The translations under genes were made by a program, and so were the position numbers. A model generated the notes under the pieces. It was not told the DNA's origin. It did no database searches and saw only the letters and a program-made list of their open reading frames with translations. This document shows positions 36,039 through 44,384 of a stretch of 64,000 nt of DNA, in pieces. This DNA comes from an uncultured Arcanobacterium sp. (GTDB lineage Bacteria > Actinomycetota > Actinomycetes > Actinomycetales > Actinomycetaceae), in assembly GCA_958428545.1 (NCBI GenBank), contig CAUAGM010000003.1, forward strand, positions 1 to 64,000, in the 5' to 3' direction. Every line of letters begins with the position of its first letter. Position 1 is the first letter of the stretch.

Positions 36039-36362
36039 AATTTCGTAGATAGAAAAGCACAAAAGTGCTTTTATCGATGTAATCTTTTCACTGCCGCTAT
36101 GAAGATAGCTCTTTTGAATGTCTTCTTTGATTTTTTTGAAAGAGCATATCTTCAGGTGTGAAGGTAAAACTATCTCTTTGCTTAAGCGTGCTTGCTTGTT
36201 TCACTTATTTCAGTAAAATGCCTGTTCGTTTTAGTTTTCGAGCAAATTTTATGAGCGAAGAAGTATGTGTATTACTAAGAAATACTGCGTGCTTATGCGA
36301 GAGGTGCGCATATATACATACATATCAAAAATATTTGTGTTGGCGCCAAACGTTTGGGCAAT
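36039..36362. other. Intergenic region after sigA
   Basis: 324 bases without a credible gene. Contains the sigA terminator and an imperfect inverted repeat (36101-36115 with 36139-36153, GAAGATAGCTCTTT / AAAGAGCATATCTTC) enclosing a T-rich loop. The rest is AT-rich and I see nothing more in it. Confidence 0.5.
36053..36072 (+). terminator. Terminator after sigA
   Basis: 8-bp stem AAAAGCAC / GTGCTTTT with a 4-nt loop, ending in its own T-run; a compact rho-independent terminator. Confidence 0.75.
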
Positions 36363-36995
36363 TTAGCGCGAAAACTTCATCGGGGCAGCTCTGAGCCATT
36401 GAGCTGGCATCACGGTATGCCCGTGACGATTAATCGCGCTGTGCGCGAAACGTTTCGAACGGGATTCGCACTCCACATAATAACGCAGTAAATCGGCACA
36501 CATACGGGCATCGGAAAGCCCTCGATGTTTTTGATGATCAGCAATACCTAAACGCTGGGCGAGCTTAAGAAGAGCGTGAGATCCAGGCGGGCAGTAAATT
36601 CTGCTCTGATCCATTGTGCATACAGTGTTGTTAGCATAGATAGTGTGGTAGCTACGAGTTCGAGCAAATTCTCGATTGATGAATCCTTGATCGAAAGGAG
36701 CATTATGGGCAACGAAAATACGCCCACAAAGAAGTGAAACCAGCTCCTCAGAAATATCGCAAAACCTGGGGGCACAGGCGAGATCTGAATCGTGAATTCC
36801 GTGTATGTGGCTCGCCGTCACGGGGCGCTCAGGATTGACGAGAGTCGTCCACTCACGCTCCGTTTCTAAAGCCTCGTTGAGAAGAATTACTCCAATCTCG
36901 ATAACTCGCTCACGCGCAGCCTCAAGCCCTGTTGTTTCTACGTCTACCACGGCAAATGTGCGATGTGAACGCGTCTCGTATCCGTCGATTATCAC
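36363..36995 (-). CDS. 3'-5' exonuclease, DnaQ-like (DEDDh)
   Basis: Proofreading-type exonuclease of the DnaQ/epsilon superfamily. The three motifs are present: ExoI VVDVETTGLE (about 16-25), ExoII HNAPFDQGF, and ExoIII HRGLSDARM with the DEDDh histidine. The 210-residue length suits either the Pol III epsilon subunit or a stand-alone repair nuclease; this is not resolvable here. The GTG start follows TATGCT by 6 nt, suggesting a leaderless message. It diverges from parE. Confidence 0.9.
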   Translation of the reverse strand: MIIDGYETRSHRTFAVVDVETTGLEAARERVIEIGVILLNEALETEREWTTLVNPERPVTASHIHGIHDSDLACAPRFCDISEELVSLLCGRIFVAHNAPFDQGFINREFARTRSYHTIYANNTVCTMDQSRIYCPPGSHALLKLAQRLGIADHQKHRGLSDARMCADLLRYYVECESRSKRFAHSAINRHGHTVMPAQWLRAAPMKFSR

Positions 36996-37001
36996 CTTCT
37001 C

Positions 37002-37007
37002 AGCATA
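37002..37007 (-). promoter_or_regulatory. -10 box of the exonuclease gene (leaderless candidate)
   Basis: TATGCT on the minus strand ends 6 nt before the GTG start of the exonuclease. Confidence 0.4.
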
Positions 37008-37197
37008 CGCGCTAGAGCGCCGATTAGATATTTATATAAGCGGCAGTTTCACAATATCGTCTGTCTTAGCAAGCCTTTGGCAAGCCGATGCCGAAAATCT
37101 GGCACAAATGCAGCTGCTGCCTGAAGGCGCAGGTTGCCAGGTCGGAGTGTGACGAGTGGCGCGAGTTTTGCTTAATGGAGATTGAAGCTCAGGCAGG

Positions 37198-37203
37198 TAA
37201 ACT
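37198..37203 (+). promoter_or_regulatory. -10 box of parE (leaderless candidate)
   Basis: TAAACT ends exactly 6 nt before the parE GTG at 37210; no good ribosome site precedes the codon. Confidence 0.45.
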
Positions 37204-37209
37204 CTACAC

Positions 37210-39384
37210 GTGCCTAATAATGTTTCTACACCAGCTCATCGCGCACCAAGCGAAGAATATAATGCGCGTCACCTGCAAGTCCTCGAAGGCTTGGAGGCTG
37301 TGCGAAAGCGCCCTGGCATGTATATCGGTTCTACAGATTCGCGCGGGCTTATGCACTGCGCGTGGGAGATTATCGATAATGCTGTTGATGAAGCCCTCGA
37401 AGGGTTCGCTCATAATATCTTTGTGACGCTCTATCAGGATGGTTCCCTTGAAGTTGCTGACGATGGGCGCGGTATTCCCGTTGATGAAGTCCCTGGCACA
37501 GGAGCTTCAGGTGTGGAAGTTGTATACACGAAACTCCATGCTGGCGGGAAATTCGGCGGCGGATCTTATTCTGCTTCTGGCGGTTTGCACGGTGTGGGTG
37601 CAAGCGTAGTAAACGCTCTTTCACAACGTCTGGAAGTGCAGGTGAATCGTGGCGGAAAAACGTGGGCGATGAGTTTTCACCGAGGTGAGCCTGGCAAATT
37701 TACGGATAAACCTGGGATTCTCAGCCCGAATGCGCATTTTGAGCCATATACTGATTCTTCTGAGCTGCGAATTGTGGGCAAAGTAGAGAAAAAAACGACG
37801 GGCACACGTGTGCGTTTCTGGGCGGATCCAGAAATTTTCCCAGATGGTACGTCATTTATGTACGCAGAGCTTCAGGAGCGTGTGCGCGAGAAGGCTTTTC
37901 TTGTGCCAGGGCTTCATATTCATGTGCGTGACGAGCGTGAAGCATCTGTAAAAACGTCTGCGGCTGCTATGCTTGAGCAAAGTGCTCCAGTAGAAGAAGA
38001 TTTTATATTTGCTGGCGGTGTGATCGATTTTGTGGATTATATTGCCAATGATCCGCCGGTAACGAGCGTGATGCATCTTACGGGTGTGGGGGAGTTCACG
38101 GAGACGGTTCAAACGCTGGACTCTGAAACTGGGCATCTCACACCAAAAGAAGTGCTGCGTCAGTGCACTGTAGATATTGCCTTGCGATGGGGCACAGGGT
38201 ATGAGGTGCATGAAGAGAGTTTCGTCAATATCGTTGCAACTCCTAAAGGGGGCACTCATCTCACGGGTTTTGAGCAGGGGCTGCTGAAAGTGCTTCGCGC
38301 ACAGATCGATTCTAAATCGCGCGCGCTTAAAGTAACGGCAAAAGATGGGAAGATCGAAAAAGAAGACGTGCTCGCTGGGCTCACGGCTATCGTCACTGTC
38401 TCCTTCCCCGAGCCGCAATTTGAGGGGCAGACGAAAGAAATTCTCGGCACCGCTCCGATTCGCGGTATCGTGGCCAGTATTGTGGAGCAGGAATTGACTA
38501 AAATCCTCAACTCAACTAAACGCGATCAAAAAACGGAAAATCAGCGCTTACTGGAAAAAATTGTGGCAGAAATGCGGGGGCGTTTGGCTGCTCGTATTCA
38601 AAAAGAAATATCACGGCGTAAAAACGCATTGGAGACGAGTACTCTGCCCGCAAAGCTTGCTGATTGCCGTAGTGAAGACGTGGAGCAGACAGAGCTTTTT
38701 ATTGTGGAGGGTGATTCTGCTCTCGGCACAGCAAAACTTGCCCGCAACAGTGAATTTCAGGCGCTTCTTCCGATTCGCGGAAAAATTTTGAATGTGCAGA
38801 AGGCATCTCCAGCAGATATTCTCAAAAATGCTGAAGTTTCGGCGATTATTCAAGTGGTTGGGGCTGGCTCAGGGCGCACATTTAATCTCGATGCTGCCCG
38901 CTACGGAAAAATCGTGTTTATGACCGATGCAGATGTAGATGGTGCTCATATTCGGACGCTACTGCTCACTCTTTTCTTCCGTTATATGCGCCCGATGGTT
39001 GAAGCAGGGCGCGTTTATGCGGCTGTGCCACCGCTATATCGCGTTGAAGTAGCAGGTTCTGGAAAGCGCGAAAAAGAATATATCTATACCTATTCTGATA
39101 CAGAGCTGCATCACGTGCTTGCCAAGCTCGAAAAGCAGGGGCGGCGATATAAAGAGCCAATTCAGCGGTATAAAGGCTTGGGCGAGATGGACGCCGATCA
39201 GCTTGCTGAGACAACAATGGATCCTACGCATCGCACGCTCAGACGTATTTCGATGGCTGATGAGGCAGCTCTCGCTTATGCTGAAGAAACTTTTGAGCTG
39301 CTGATGGGATCAGAAGTTGCACCGCGAAAAGATTTCATTATTGAAGGCGCCTGCACGATTTCGCGTGATCAAATCGATGCCTAG
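37210..39384 (+). CDS. parE: DNA topoisomerase IV / gyrase-type subunit B
   Basis: ATPase subunit of a type IIA topoisomerase. The GHKL ATPase domain has EIIDNAVDEA (metal Glu/Asn), DDGRGIPV and GGLHGVGASVVNAL. The transducer domain follows, and the TOPRIM domain has EGDSALGTAK with MTDADVDGAHIRTLLLT. The C-terminus (IQRYKGLGEMDADQL) is complete. Position near sigA and the DUF4192 gene matches the second, ParE-type copy in actinobacteria rather than the oriC gyrB. No ParC partner lies in the window. The foreign island starts within a few dozen bases of its stop codon; the gene itself is intact. Confidence 0.9.
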   Translation: MPNNVSTPAHRAPSEEYNARHLQVLEGLEAVRKRPGMYIGSTDSRGLMHCAWEIIDNAVDEALEGFAHNIFVTLYQDGSLEVADDGRGIPVDEVPGTGASGVEVVYTKLHAGGKFGGGSYSASGGLHGVGASVVNALSQRLEVQVNRGGKTWAMSFHRGEPGKFTDKPGILSPNAHFEPYTDSSELRIVGKVEKKTTGTRVRFWADPEIFPDGTSFMYAELQERVREKAFLVPGLHIHVRDEREASVKTSAAAMLEQSAPVEEDFIFAGGVIDFVDYIANDPPVTSVMHLTGVGEFTETVQTLDSETGHLTPKEVLRQCTVDIALRWGTGYEVHEESFVNIVATPKGGTHLTGFEQGLLKVLRAQIDSKSRALKVTAKDGKIEKEDVLAGLTAIVTVSFPEPQFEGQTKEILGTAPIRGIVASIVEQELTKILNSTKRDQKTENQRLLEKIVAEMRGRLAARIQKEISRRKNALETSTLPAKLADCRSEDVEQTELFIVEGDSALGTAKLARNSEFQALLPIRGKILNVQKASPADILKNAEVSAIIQVVGAGSGRTFNLDAARYGKIVFMTDADVDGAHIRTLLLTLFFRYMRPMVEAGRVYAAVPPLYRVEVAGSGKREKEYIYTYSDTELHHVLAKLEKQGRRYKEPIQRYKGLGEMDADQLAETTMDPTHRTLRRISMADEAALAYAEETFELLMGSEVAPRKDFIIEGACTISRDQIDA

Positions 39385-39389
39385 ATGAG

Positions 39390-39575
39390 ATGCATGTGAG
39401 CAAATGCGCTGATGAGGGTGAATATTTTATCGAGGACTTGAAAAAACAGGACTTGTTAACAGCGTTCGATGAAAACATCTGGCTTAGCATGGTTGACTAT
39501 CTAACTGTGCATCACGATGGAAAGGTTGAGTTTACCTTCCTTGATGGGAGCAAAATCTTTATAAAAAATAGTTAA
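39390..39575 (+). pseudogene. C-terminal remnant of a serine recombinase
   Basis: A 61-residue open frame whose last 35 residues (FDENIWLSMVDYLTVHHDG, then KVEFTFLDGSKI) resemble the conserved C-terminal end of large serine recombinases and transposon resolvases, which often read WxxxVDxVTVxxDGxxxFxFxDGxxI. No catalytic or DNA-binding part is present. The first ten or so codons probably derive from junction sequence, so the true remnant begins near 39420. It is followed by a rho-independent terminator of its own. This marks an old mobile-element end right behind parE. Family assignment is by pattern memory only. Confidence 0.6.
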
Positions 39576-39580
39576 AACAG

Positions 39581-39610
39581 CAGGTCGAGGATTACAATCG
39601 ACCTGTTTTT
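39581..39610 (+). terminator. Terminator after the recombinase remnant
   Basis: 8-bp stem CAGGTCGA / TCGACCTG with a 9-nt loop, then TTTTT: a classic rho-independent terminator with a U-tail, unlike most others in the window. Confidence 0.85.
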
Positions 39611-39636
39611 ACGTCTAAGGCACTTAGCTTTCAAGA

Positions 39637-39642
39637 TATAAT
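39637..39642 (+). promoter_or_regulatory. -10 box upstream of the exonuclease-BRCT gene
   Basis: Perfect TATAAT, about 40 bp before the start codon. No convincing -35 was seen. Confidence 0.45.
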
Positions 39643-39682
39643 GAGTACGAGCTGATTTTAATAGATGAAGGAGGTGCTTTTT

Positions 39683-40588
39683 ATGTCCAATTCAAACTCA
39701 AATTACACTAAGCAACTCATTGATGATTACTGTGTACTAGATACCGAAACAACTGGCTTATCTGCGTATTACGATGAAATTATTGAGATCGGTATTTTAA
39801 AGGTCAGGAATAATGAAATAGTTGACCGTTATGATCAGTTGATTAAACCGAGTACAGAAGTAGATGGTTTTATTACAGCATTAACAGGAATAACTAATGA
39901 CATGCTGGAAGGCATGCCATCTATAGACAGTGTTAAAACGGATGTACTCTCGTTCATAGGTAATGATATTATCCTTGGCCATAACACCTCTTTTGATATG
40001 CGCTTTTTGAATGAAGGCTTTAAGGAACAACTGACTAACCAGTATATGGATACGATGCAATTTGCAAGAAAACTGTATCCTGAGCTGAAACATCACAGAC
40101 TCTCCGATTTAACTGACTACTTAGGCTTACACAATAATGAACACCGAGCTTTATCAGACTGCACATCAACGAAAGAATTATATGATGCAGTAAAAGCAAG
40201 TATGGCTGAGAAGAATCTAGTCATTGAAAACTTATGGACAACAAGCGGAAGTCACGGTGGCAAAGGGATAGATATCAGAGAAATTAAGCCTACTGAAGTG
40301 GTCATTGATGAAGATGGATTTTTCTATAATCGACATGTGGTTTTCACTGGTAAGCTTGAGAAAATGCTTCGCAAAGATGCGATGCAGATTGTAGTGAATC
40401 TCGGCGGTGTCTTAGATAATAGCGTGAATAAGCAGACGAACTATCTGATCCTTGGTGACAATGACTACAATGCAATTCTTAAAGGTGAAAAGTCATCAAA
40501 GCATAAAAAAGCAGAAAAGCTCAAGCTTGAGGGTCAAGATATAGAAATCATAGATGAGCGGACTTTCTATGATTTGCTGGAAGTATAG
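39683..40588 (+). CDS. DnaQ-like exonuclease with C-terminal BRCT domain
   Basis: A 301-residue fusion. The N-terminal half (about 10-175) is a DEDDh 3'-5' exonuclease: CVLDTETTGL, GHNTSFDMRF and HRALSDC. The C-terminal third (about 215-300) is a BRCT domain of the LigA type: RHVVFTGKLEKMLRKDAM, VNKQTNYLILGD, then KKAEKL. The chosen ATG has a near-perfect AAGGAGGTG (39668-39676) 6 nt upstream; an ATG at 39665 would precede that site. AT-rich base composition and this ribosome site differ from surrounding genes and point to transfer, probably from a Firmicute or its mobile elements. Its role is unknown; DNA repair or element maintenance is possible. Confidence 0.85.
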   Translation: MSNSNSNYTKQLIDDYCVLDTETTGLSAYYDEIIEIGILKVRNNEIVDRYDQLIKPSTEVDGFITALTGITNDMLEGMPSIDSVKTDVLSFIGNDIILGHNTSFDMRFLNEGFKEQLTNQYMDTMQFARKLYPELKHHRLSDLTDYLGLHNNEHRALSDCTSTKELYDAVKASMAEKNLVIENLWTTSGSHGGKGIDIREIKPTEVVIDEDGFFYNRHVVFTGKLEKMLRKDAMQIVVNLGGVLDNSVNKQTNYLILGDNDYNAILKGEKSSKHKKAEKLKLEGQDIEIIDERTFYDLLEV

Positions 40589-40653
40589 TCTCAGATATAA
40601 GCCGTTAATAGTAAAAGGAATACCAAGCATCAGATTTAAAAGCGTTAGGTTAA

Positions 40654-41024
40654 AACTCAGAATGGAAAGTCAAAGTTTCAGAGTACAGAACAATAGTTTC
40701 AGAGTTCAAAGCAATAGTTTCAGAGTTCAAGGCTAAGGTTTCATTGTATCCAACACGTGATGAAATAGATTCTCTATATGATACGTTGGATAAGCCTTTG
40801 CTCACTGATAAAGAGCTTGAAAACCTTAAACATGATAAAAAGCCACGTGGGAACGAGTAAAGACATGTGAGATTACACTTCCCGTCACTGCCGATGGCAA
40901 GCCTGATTTCGACTATATGGAACGCTATATTCGTGCTATTGAAAAACTAACTATCGCCAGCGTGGTTAAGTATAAAGACAAGGTTATTGATACAACCAAA
41001 ATGCTCGTAAATAACCACGCATAG
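40654..41024 (+). pseudogene. Truncated and frameshifted gene tail, possibly restriction-modification related
   Basis: Two overlapping open frames read as one protein tail if an A is restored in the A5 run at 40837-40841. The first part, from 40654, reads VSEFKAI-type heptads and then SLYPTRDEIDSLYDTLDKP, LLTDKELENLKHDKK. The second continues ATWERVKTCEITLPVTADG, then KPDFDYMERYIRAIEKL and KYKDKVIDTTK to the stop at 41022-41024. There is no start codon: a stop sits directly upstream. The PDFDYMERYI block reminds me of segments in type IIG/IIB and type I restriction-modification proteins, but I cannot name the family. It is part of the same AT-rich island as the exonuclease-BRCT gene. Confidence 0.5.
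40674..40733 (+). repeat. Three tandem 21-bp repeats
   Basis: Units start at 40674, 40695 and 40716, each beginning AGTTTCAGAGT; the second and third agree in the first 19 bases or so. In the frame of the pseudogene they encode a heptad like VSEFKAI. The 40589-40653 stretch before them holds nothing recognisable. Confidence 0.75.
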
Positions 41025-41062
41025 TTTTGGTGATAGAACGATCTATCGTCAAAAACTATGCG
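41018..41062. terminator. Long hairpin at the right end of the island
   Basis: An 11-bp perfect outer stem (CGCATAGTTTT / AAAACTATGCG) continues into an imperfect inner stem (GGTGATAG / CTATCGTC). It overlaps the stop codon of the pseudogene and lies between convergent transcription units; it may end transcription from both sides. Confidence 0.55.
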
Positions 41063-41154
41063 CTGCCTCTCCTTTATGCTCGCACATGTATAGGAATACT
41101 GCCCGTGCTTTCCAGCTATGGTGAGTGTGCTACCTGATATTACGGGATAGTACA

Positions 41155-41171
41155 CCCCAAACAGGGGGGGG
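41155..41171. repeat. G8 run with small hairpin after carB
   Basis: CCCC, AAACA, then eight G's (41164-41171), 12 bp past the carB stop codon. The homopolymer may vary in length between cells. No role is clear. Confidence 0.5.
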
Positions 41172-41183
41172 CTGAACGCACGC

Positions 41184-44100
41184 CTAGAGTTCCTGAAGCT
41201 TATATGGCGTGAGGCTGTATTGATTGGCAAGCGCAATACTCACAGCCAATGCTCCTGCAGCTGTGGTATAAAAAGGAATGCCCATATGCAGAGCTTTTTG
41301 CCGAATAAGCTGCCCGTCAGAGACGACGCTCCCAGTTGAATTGCCCGTATTGATCACGAGCGCAATCTCGCCGTTCGTCATCGCATCAATAATATTCGGG
41401 CGGCCTTCAGCTCGCCGATTCATATACTGCGCCACGATCCCATGTTTGGCAAGATATGCTTGTGTGCCGCGCGTAGCACACAAACCATAGCCAAGATGCT
41501 GAAGATTTCGCGCAATCTCTACCGCATCTTCTTTATCTTCGTCACGCATAGAAATAAATGCTTTGCCGATAGAAGGAATAAGATTATTTGCGCCAAGCTG
41601 AGCTTTCATAAATGCTTCAGCAAAATTAGAACCAATACCCATCACTTCTCCAGTGGAATGCATTTCTGGACCGAGAGACGTATCAGAACCAGGGAATTTT
41701 GCAAAAGGCAGCACTGCTTCTTTTACGCAAAATTTTTCGGGAATGACTTCTTCAGTGAAGCCTAGCTCTTCGAGGCTTTCTCCAGCCATCACGCGCGCCC
41801 CGATTTTTGCTACTTGCACACCGCAGCTCTTGCTCACAAAAGGTACAGTTCTAGAGGCGCGAGGATTGACCTCCAGAATATAGACTTGATCGTCTTTTAT
41901 AGCGAACTGCACGTTCATTAAACCAATCACGTTGAGCGCTCGGGCAAGAGCTTCAGTTTGAGCGCGCACGATTTCATGAAGCTCTTCAGAAAGATGGTAT
42001 GGGGGCAGAGAGCAGCCAGAATCGCCCGAATGAATGCCAGCAGGTTCCACATGCTGCATCAGCCCTGCGATTACGACGCGTTCGCCGTCACTGACAGCAT
42101 CAACGTCAAGCTCAGTAGCATTAGTGAGGAAAGAGTCGAGCAAAACAGGAGAATCATTACTCACTTGCACCGCTTCAAACATATAGCGGCGAAGCTGATC
42201 AGGATTATAGACCACCTGCATTGCGCGCCCGCCCAGCACGTAGCTTGGGCGTACCATCAGCGGATAGCCGACCTCTTCAGCTAGACGCAGTGCTTCTTCT
42301 TCTGAGCGAGCAGTCGCATTTTTTGGCTGCAATAAATTGAGATCCTTGACGATGCGCTGGAAGCGTTCACGGTCTTCAGCAGCGTCAATCGAATCCGCAG
42401 ATGTGCCGATAATATTCAGCCCGTGTTGCGAAAGTGCGCGAGAAATCTTCAGAGGTGTCTGCCCGCCGTAATGCACAATAATTCCTGTCGGTTTTTCTAC
42501 AGCAGCAATATCGAGCACGTGTTCGAGGGTGAGAGGCTCGAAATACAAGCGGTCAGACGTATCGTAATCTGTGGAAACAGTTTCAGGATTGCAATTTACC
42601 ATAATGGTTTCATATCCAGCATCGCGTAGAGCGATTGATGCGTGCACACAGCAATAATCGAATTCGATTCCCTGCCCGATACGGTTCGGCCCGCCGCCAA
42701 GAATCATAATCTTTTTACGATCACTTGGATCGGCTTCGCATTCATCTTCATATGTGGAATACATATAGGCAGTGGTTGAAGCAAACTCCGCAGCGCACGT
42801 ATCTACGCGCTTAAATACAGGGGTGACGCCGAGACGCAAGCGTACTGAACGCACAGTTTCTTCATTCGTATTCGCAAGCTCCGCTATACGGCAGTCGCTG
42901 AAACCTTTGCGTTTAAGCGCACGAAGCGCAGATGCATCGCCGTTTTCGATCTGCTGCCACATATGCTCATTGATAGCGTTTTCAGCTATGACGATATTTT
43001 CAATGTTTGCCAAAAACCACGGGTCGATGCGAGTTGCCTGATAGACCTCATCGATGCTCATGCCAGCGCGGAAAGCATCTGCGAGATACAGGATTCTTTC
43101 CGCCCGTACATTAGAAATTTCTGTATGAATTTCGCCCAGATCTGATGTTCGCGTATTAAAACCAGTCAGCCCAGTTTCTAAACCGCATAATGCTTTATGC
43201 AAACTTTCCTGGAATGTGCGCCCAATTGCCATCACTTCGCCTACAGACTTCATCTGAGTGGTGAGATGGTCATCGGCAGAGGGAAACTTTTCGAATGCGA
43301 AACGCGGCACTTTCGTCACCACATAATCGATTGCCGGCTCAAAACTAATCGGTGTGGCTCCGCCTGTAATATCATTGCTCAGCTCATCGAGGGTGTAGCC
43401 AACGGCGAGTTTGGCGGCTACTTTAGCAATCGGAAAACCTGTAGCTTTTGAAGCGAGGGCGGAAGAGCGCGAAACGCGAGGATTCATCTCAATGATAATC
43501 ATTTCGCCAGTATCAGGATTGATTGCAAACTGCACATTAGAGCCGCCAGTATCAACGCCGATTTCCCGTAAAACAGCAATCGACGCATTGCGCATCATCT
43601 GGTATTCCTTATCGGTGAGCGTCTGTGCTGGAGCTACTGTGATTGAATCGCCCGTATGGATACCGCATGGATCAAAATTTTCAATAGAGCATACGATAAT
43701 GCAATTGTCGGCATGATCGCGCACAACCTCCATTTCAAATTCTTTCCAGCCCAAAATTGATTCTTCAATCAGTAGCTCATGCACGGGAGAGGCCTCAAAA
43801 CCCCGTGTACAGATATCGATAAGTTCATCGCGGTTATAAGCAACGCCGCCGCCAGTGCCGCCAAGAGTAAAAGACGGGCGGATAAGAGTGGGGAATCCAA
43901 CGGCTTCTTGAGCAGTAAATACTTCGCTCATCGTGTGGCAGACGTGCGAGGCAGGAGTGCGCAACCCGATTTTATTCATCGCCTCTTTGAATCGCCCGCG
44001 ATCTTCAGCTTTATCGATCGAATCCGCTTGGGCGCCAATCAGCTCTACATTGTATTTATCTAAAATGCCGTGATTGGCTAAATCTAGTGCGCAGTTGAGT

Positions 44101-44384
44101 CCAGTCTGCCCACCCATGGTTGGAAGAAGAGCATCGGGGCGTTCTCGTTCAATAATTTTCGCAACCGTTTCCCACTGAAGTGGTTCCACGTATGTGGCAT
44201 CAGCGAGATGCGGATCGGTCATAATCGTTGCAGGATTTGAATTGACGAGAACAATTCGATATCCCTCTTCTTTTAAGGCTTTGCATGCTTGGGCGCCAGA
44301 ATAATCAAATTCGCATGCTTGCCCAATCACAATAGGGCCGGCACCGATAATCATAATTGTGCGAAGGTCTGTGCGCTTAGGCAT
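41184..44384 (-). CDS. carB: Carbamoyl-phosphate synthase, large subunit
   Basis: Makes carbamoyl phosphate from bicarbonate, ammonia (from CarA) and two ATP, for pyrimidine and arginine synthesis. It has two homologous ATP-grasp halves (the first with GGQTGLNCALDLA and EMNPRVSRSSALASKATG, the second with GGQTPLKISRALSQHG and EVNPRASRTVPFVSKSCG), an oligomerisation region between them and a C-terminal MGS-like allosteric domain. The 1066-residue length is normal. Its ATG overlaps the last codons of carA by 8 bp, so translation is coupled. Confidence 0.97.
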   Translation of the reverse strand: MPKRTDLRTIMIIGAGPIVIGQACEFDYSGAQACKALKEEGYRIVLVNSNPATIMTDPHLADATYVEPLQWETVAKIIERERPDALLPTMGGQTGLNCALDLANHGILDKYNVELIGAQADSIDKAEDRGRFKEAMNKIGLRTPASHVCHTMSEVFTAQEAVGFPTLIRPSFTLGGTGGGVAYNRDELIDICTRGFEASPVHELLIEESILGWKEFEMEVVRDHADNCIIVCSIENFDPCGIHTGDSITVAPAQTLTDKEYQMMRNASIAVLREIGVDTGGSNVQFAINPDTGEMIIIEMNPRVSRSSALASKATGFPIAKVAAKLAVGYTLDELSNDITGGATPISFEPAIDYVVTKVPRFAFEKFPSADDHLTTQMKSVGEVMAIGRTFQESLHKALCGLETGLTGFNTRTSDLGEIHTEISNVRAERILYLADAFRAGMSIDEVYQATRIDPWFLANIENIVIAENAINEHMWQQIENGDASALRALKRKGFSDCRIAELANTNEETVRSVRLRLGVTPVFKRVDTCAAEFASTTAYMYSTYEDECEADPSDRKKIMILGGGPNRIGQGIEFDYCCVHASIALRDAGYETIMVNCNPETVSTDYDTSDRLYFEPLTLEHVLDIAAVEKPTGIIVHYGGQTPLKISRALSQHGLNIIGTSADSIDAAEDRERFQRIVKDLNLLQPKNATARSEEEALRLAEEVGYPLMVRPSYVLGGRAMQVVYNPDQLRRYMFEAVQVSNDSPVLLDSFLTNATELDVDAVSDGERVVIAGLMQHVEPAGIHSGDSGCSLPPYHLSEELHEIVRAQTEALARALNVIGLMNVQFAIKDDQVYILEVNPRASRTVPFVSKSCGVQVAKIGARVMAGESLEELGFTEEVIPEKFCVKEAVLPFAKFPGSDTSLGPEMHSTGEVMGIGSNFAEAFMKAQLGANNLIPSIGKAFISMRDEDKEDAVEIARNLQHLGYGLCATRGTQAYLAKHGIVAQYMNRRAEGRPNIIDAMTNGEIALVINTGNSTGSVVSDGQLIRQKALHMGIPFYTTAAGALAVSIALANQYSLTPYKLQEL

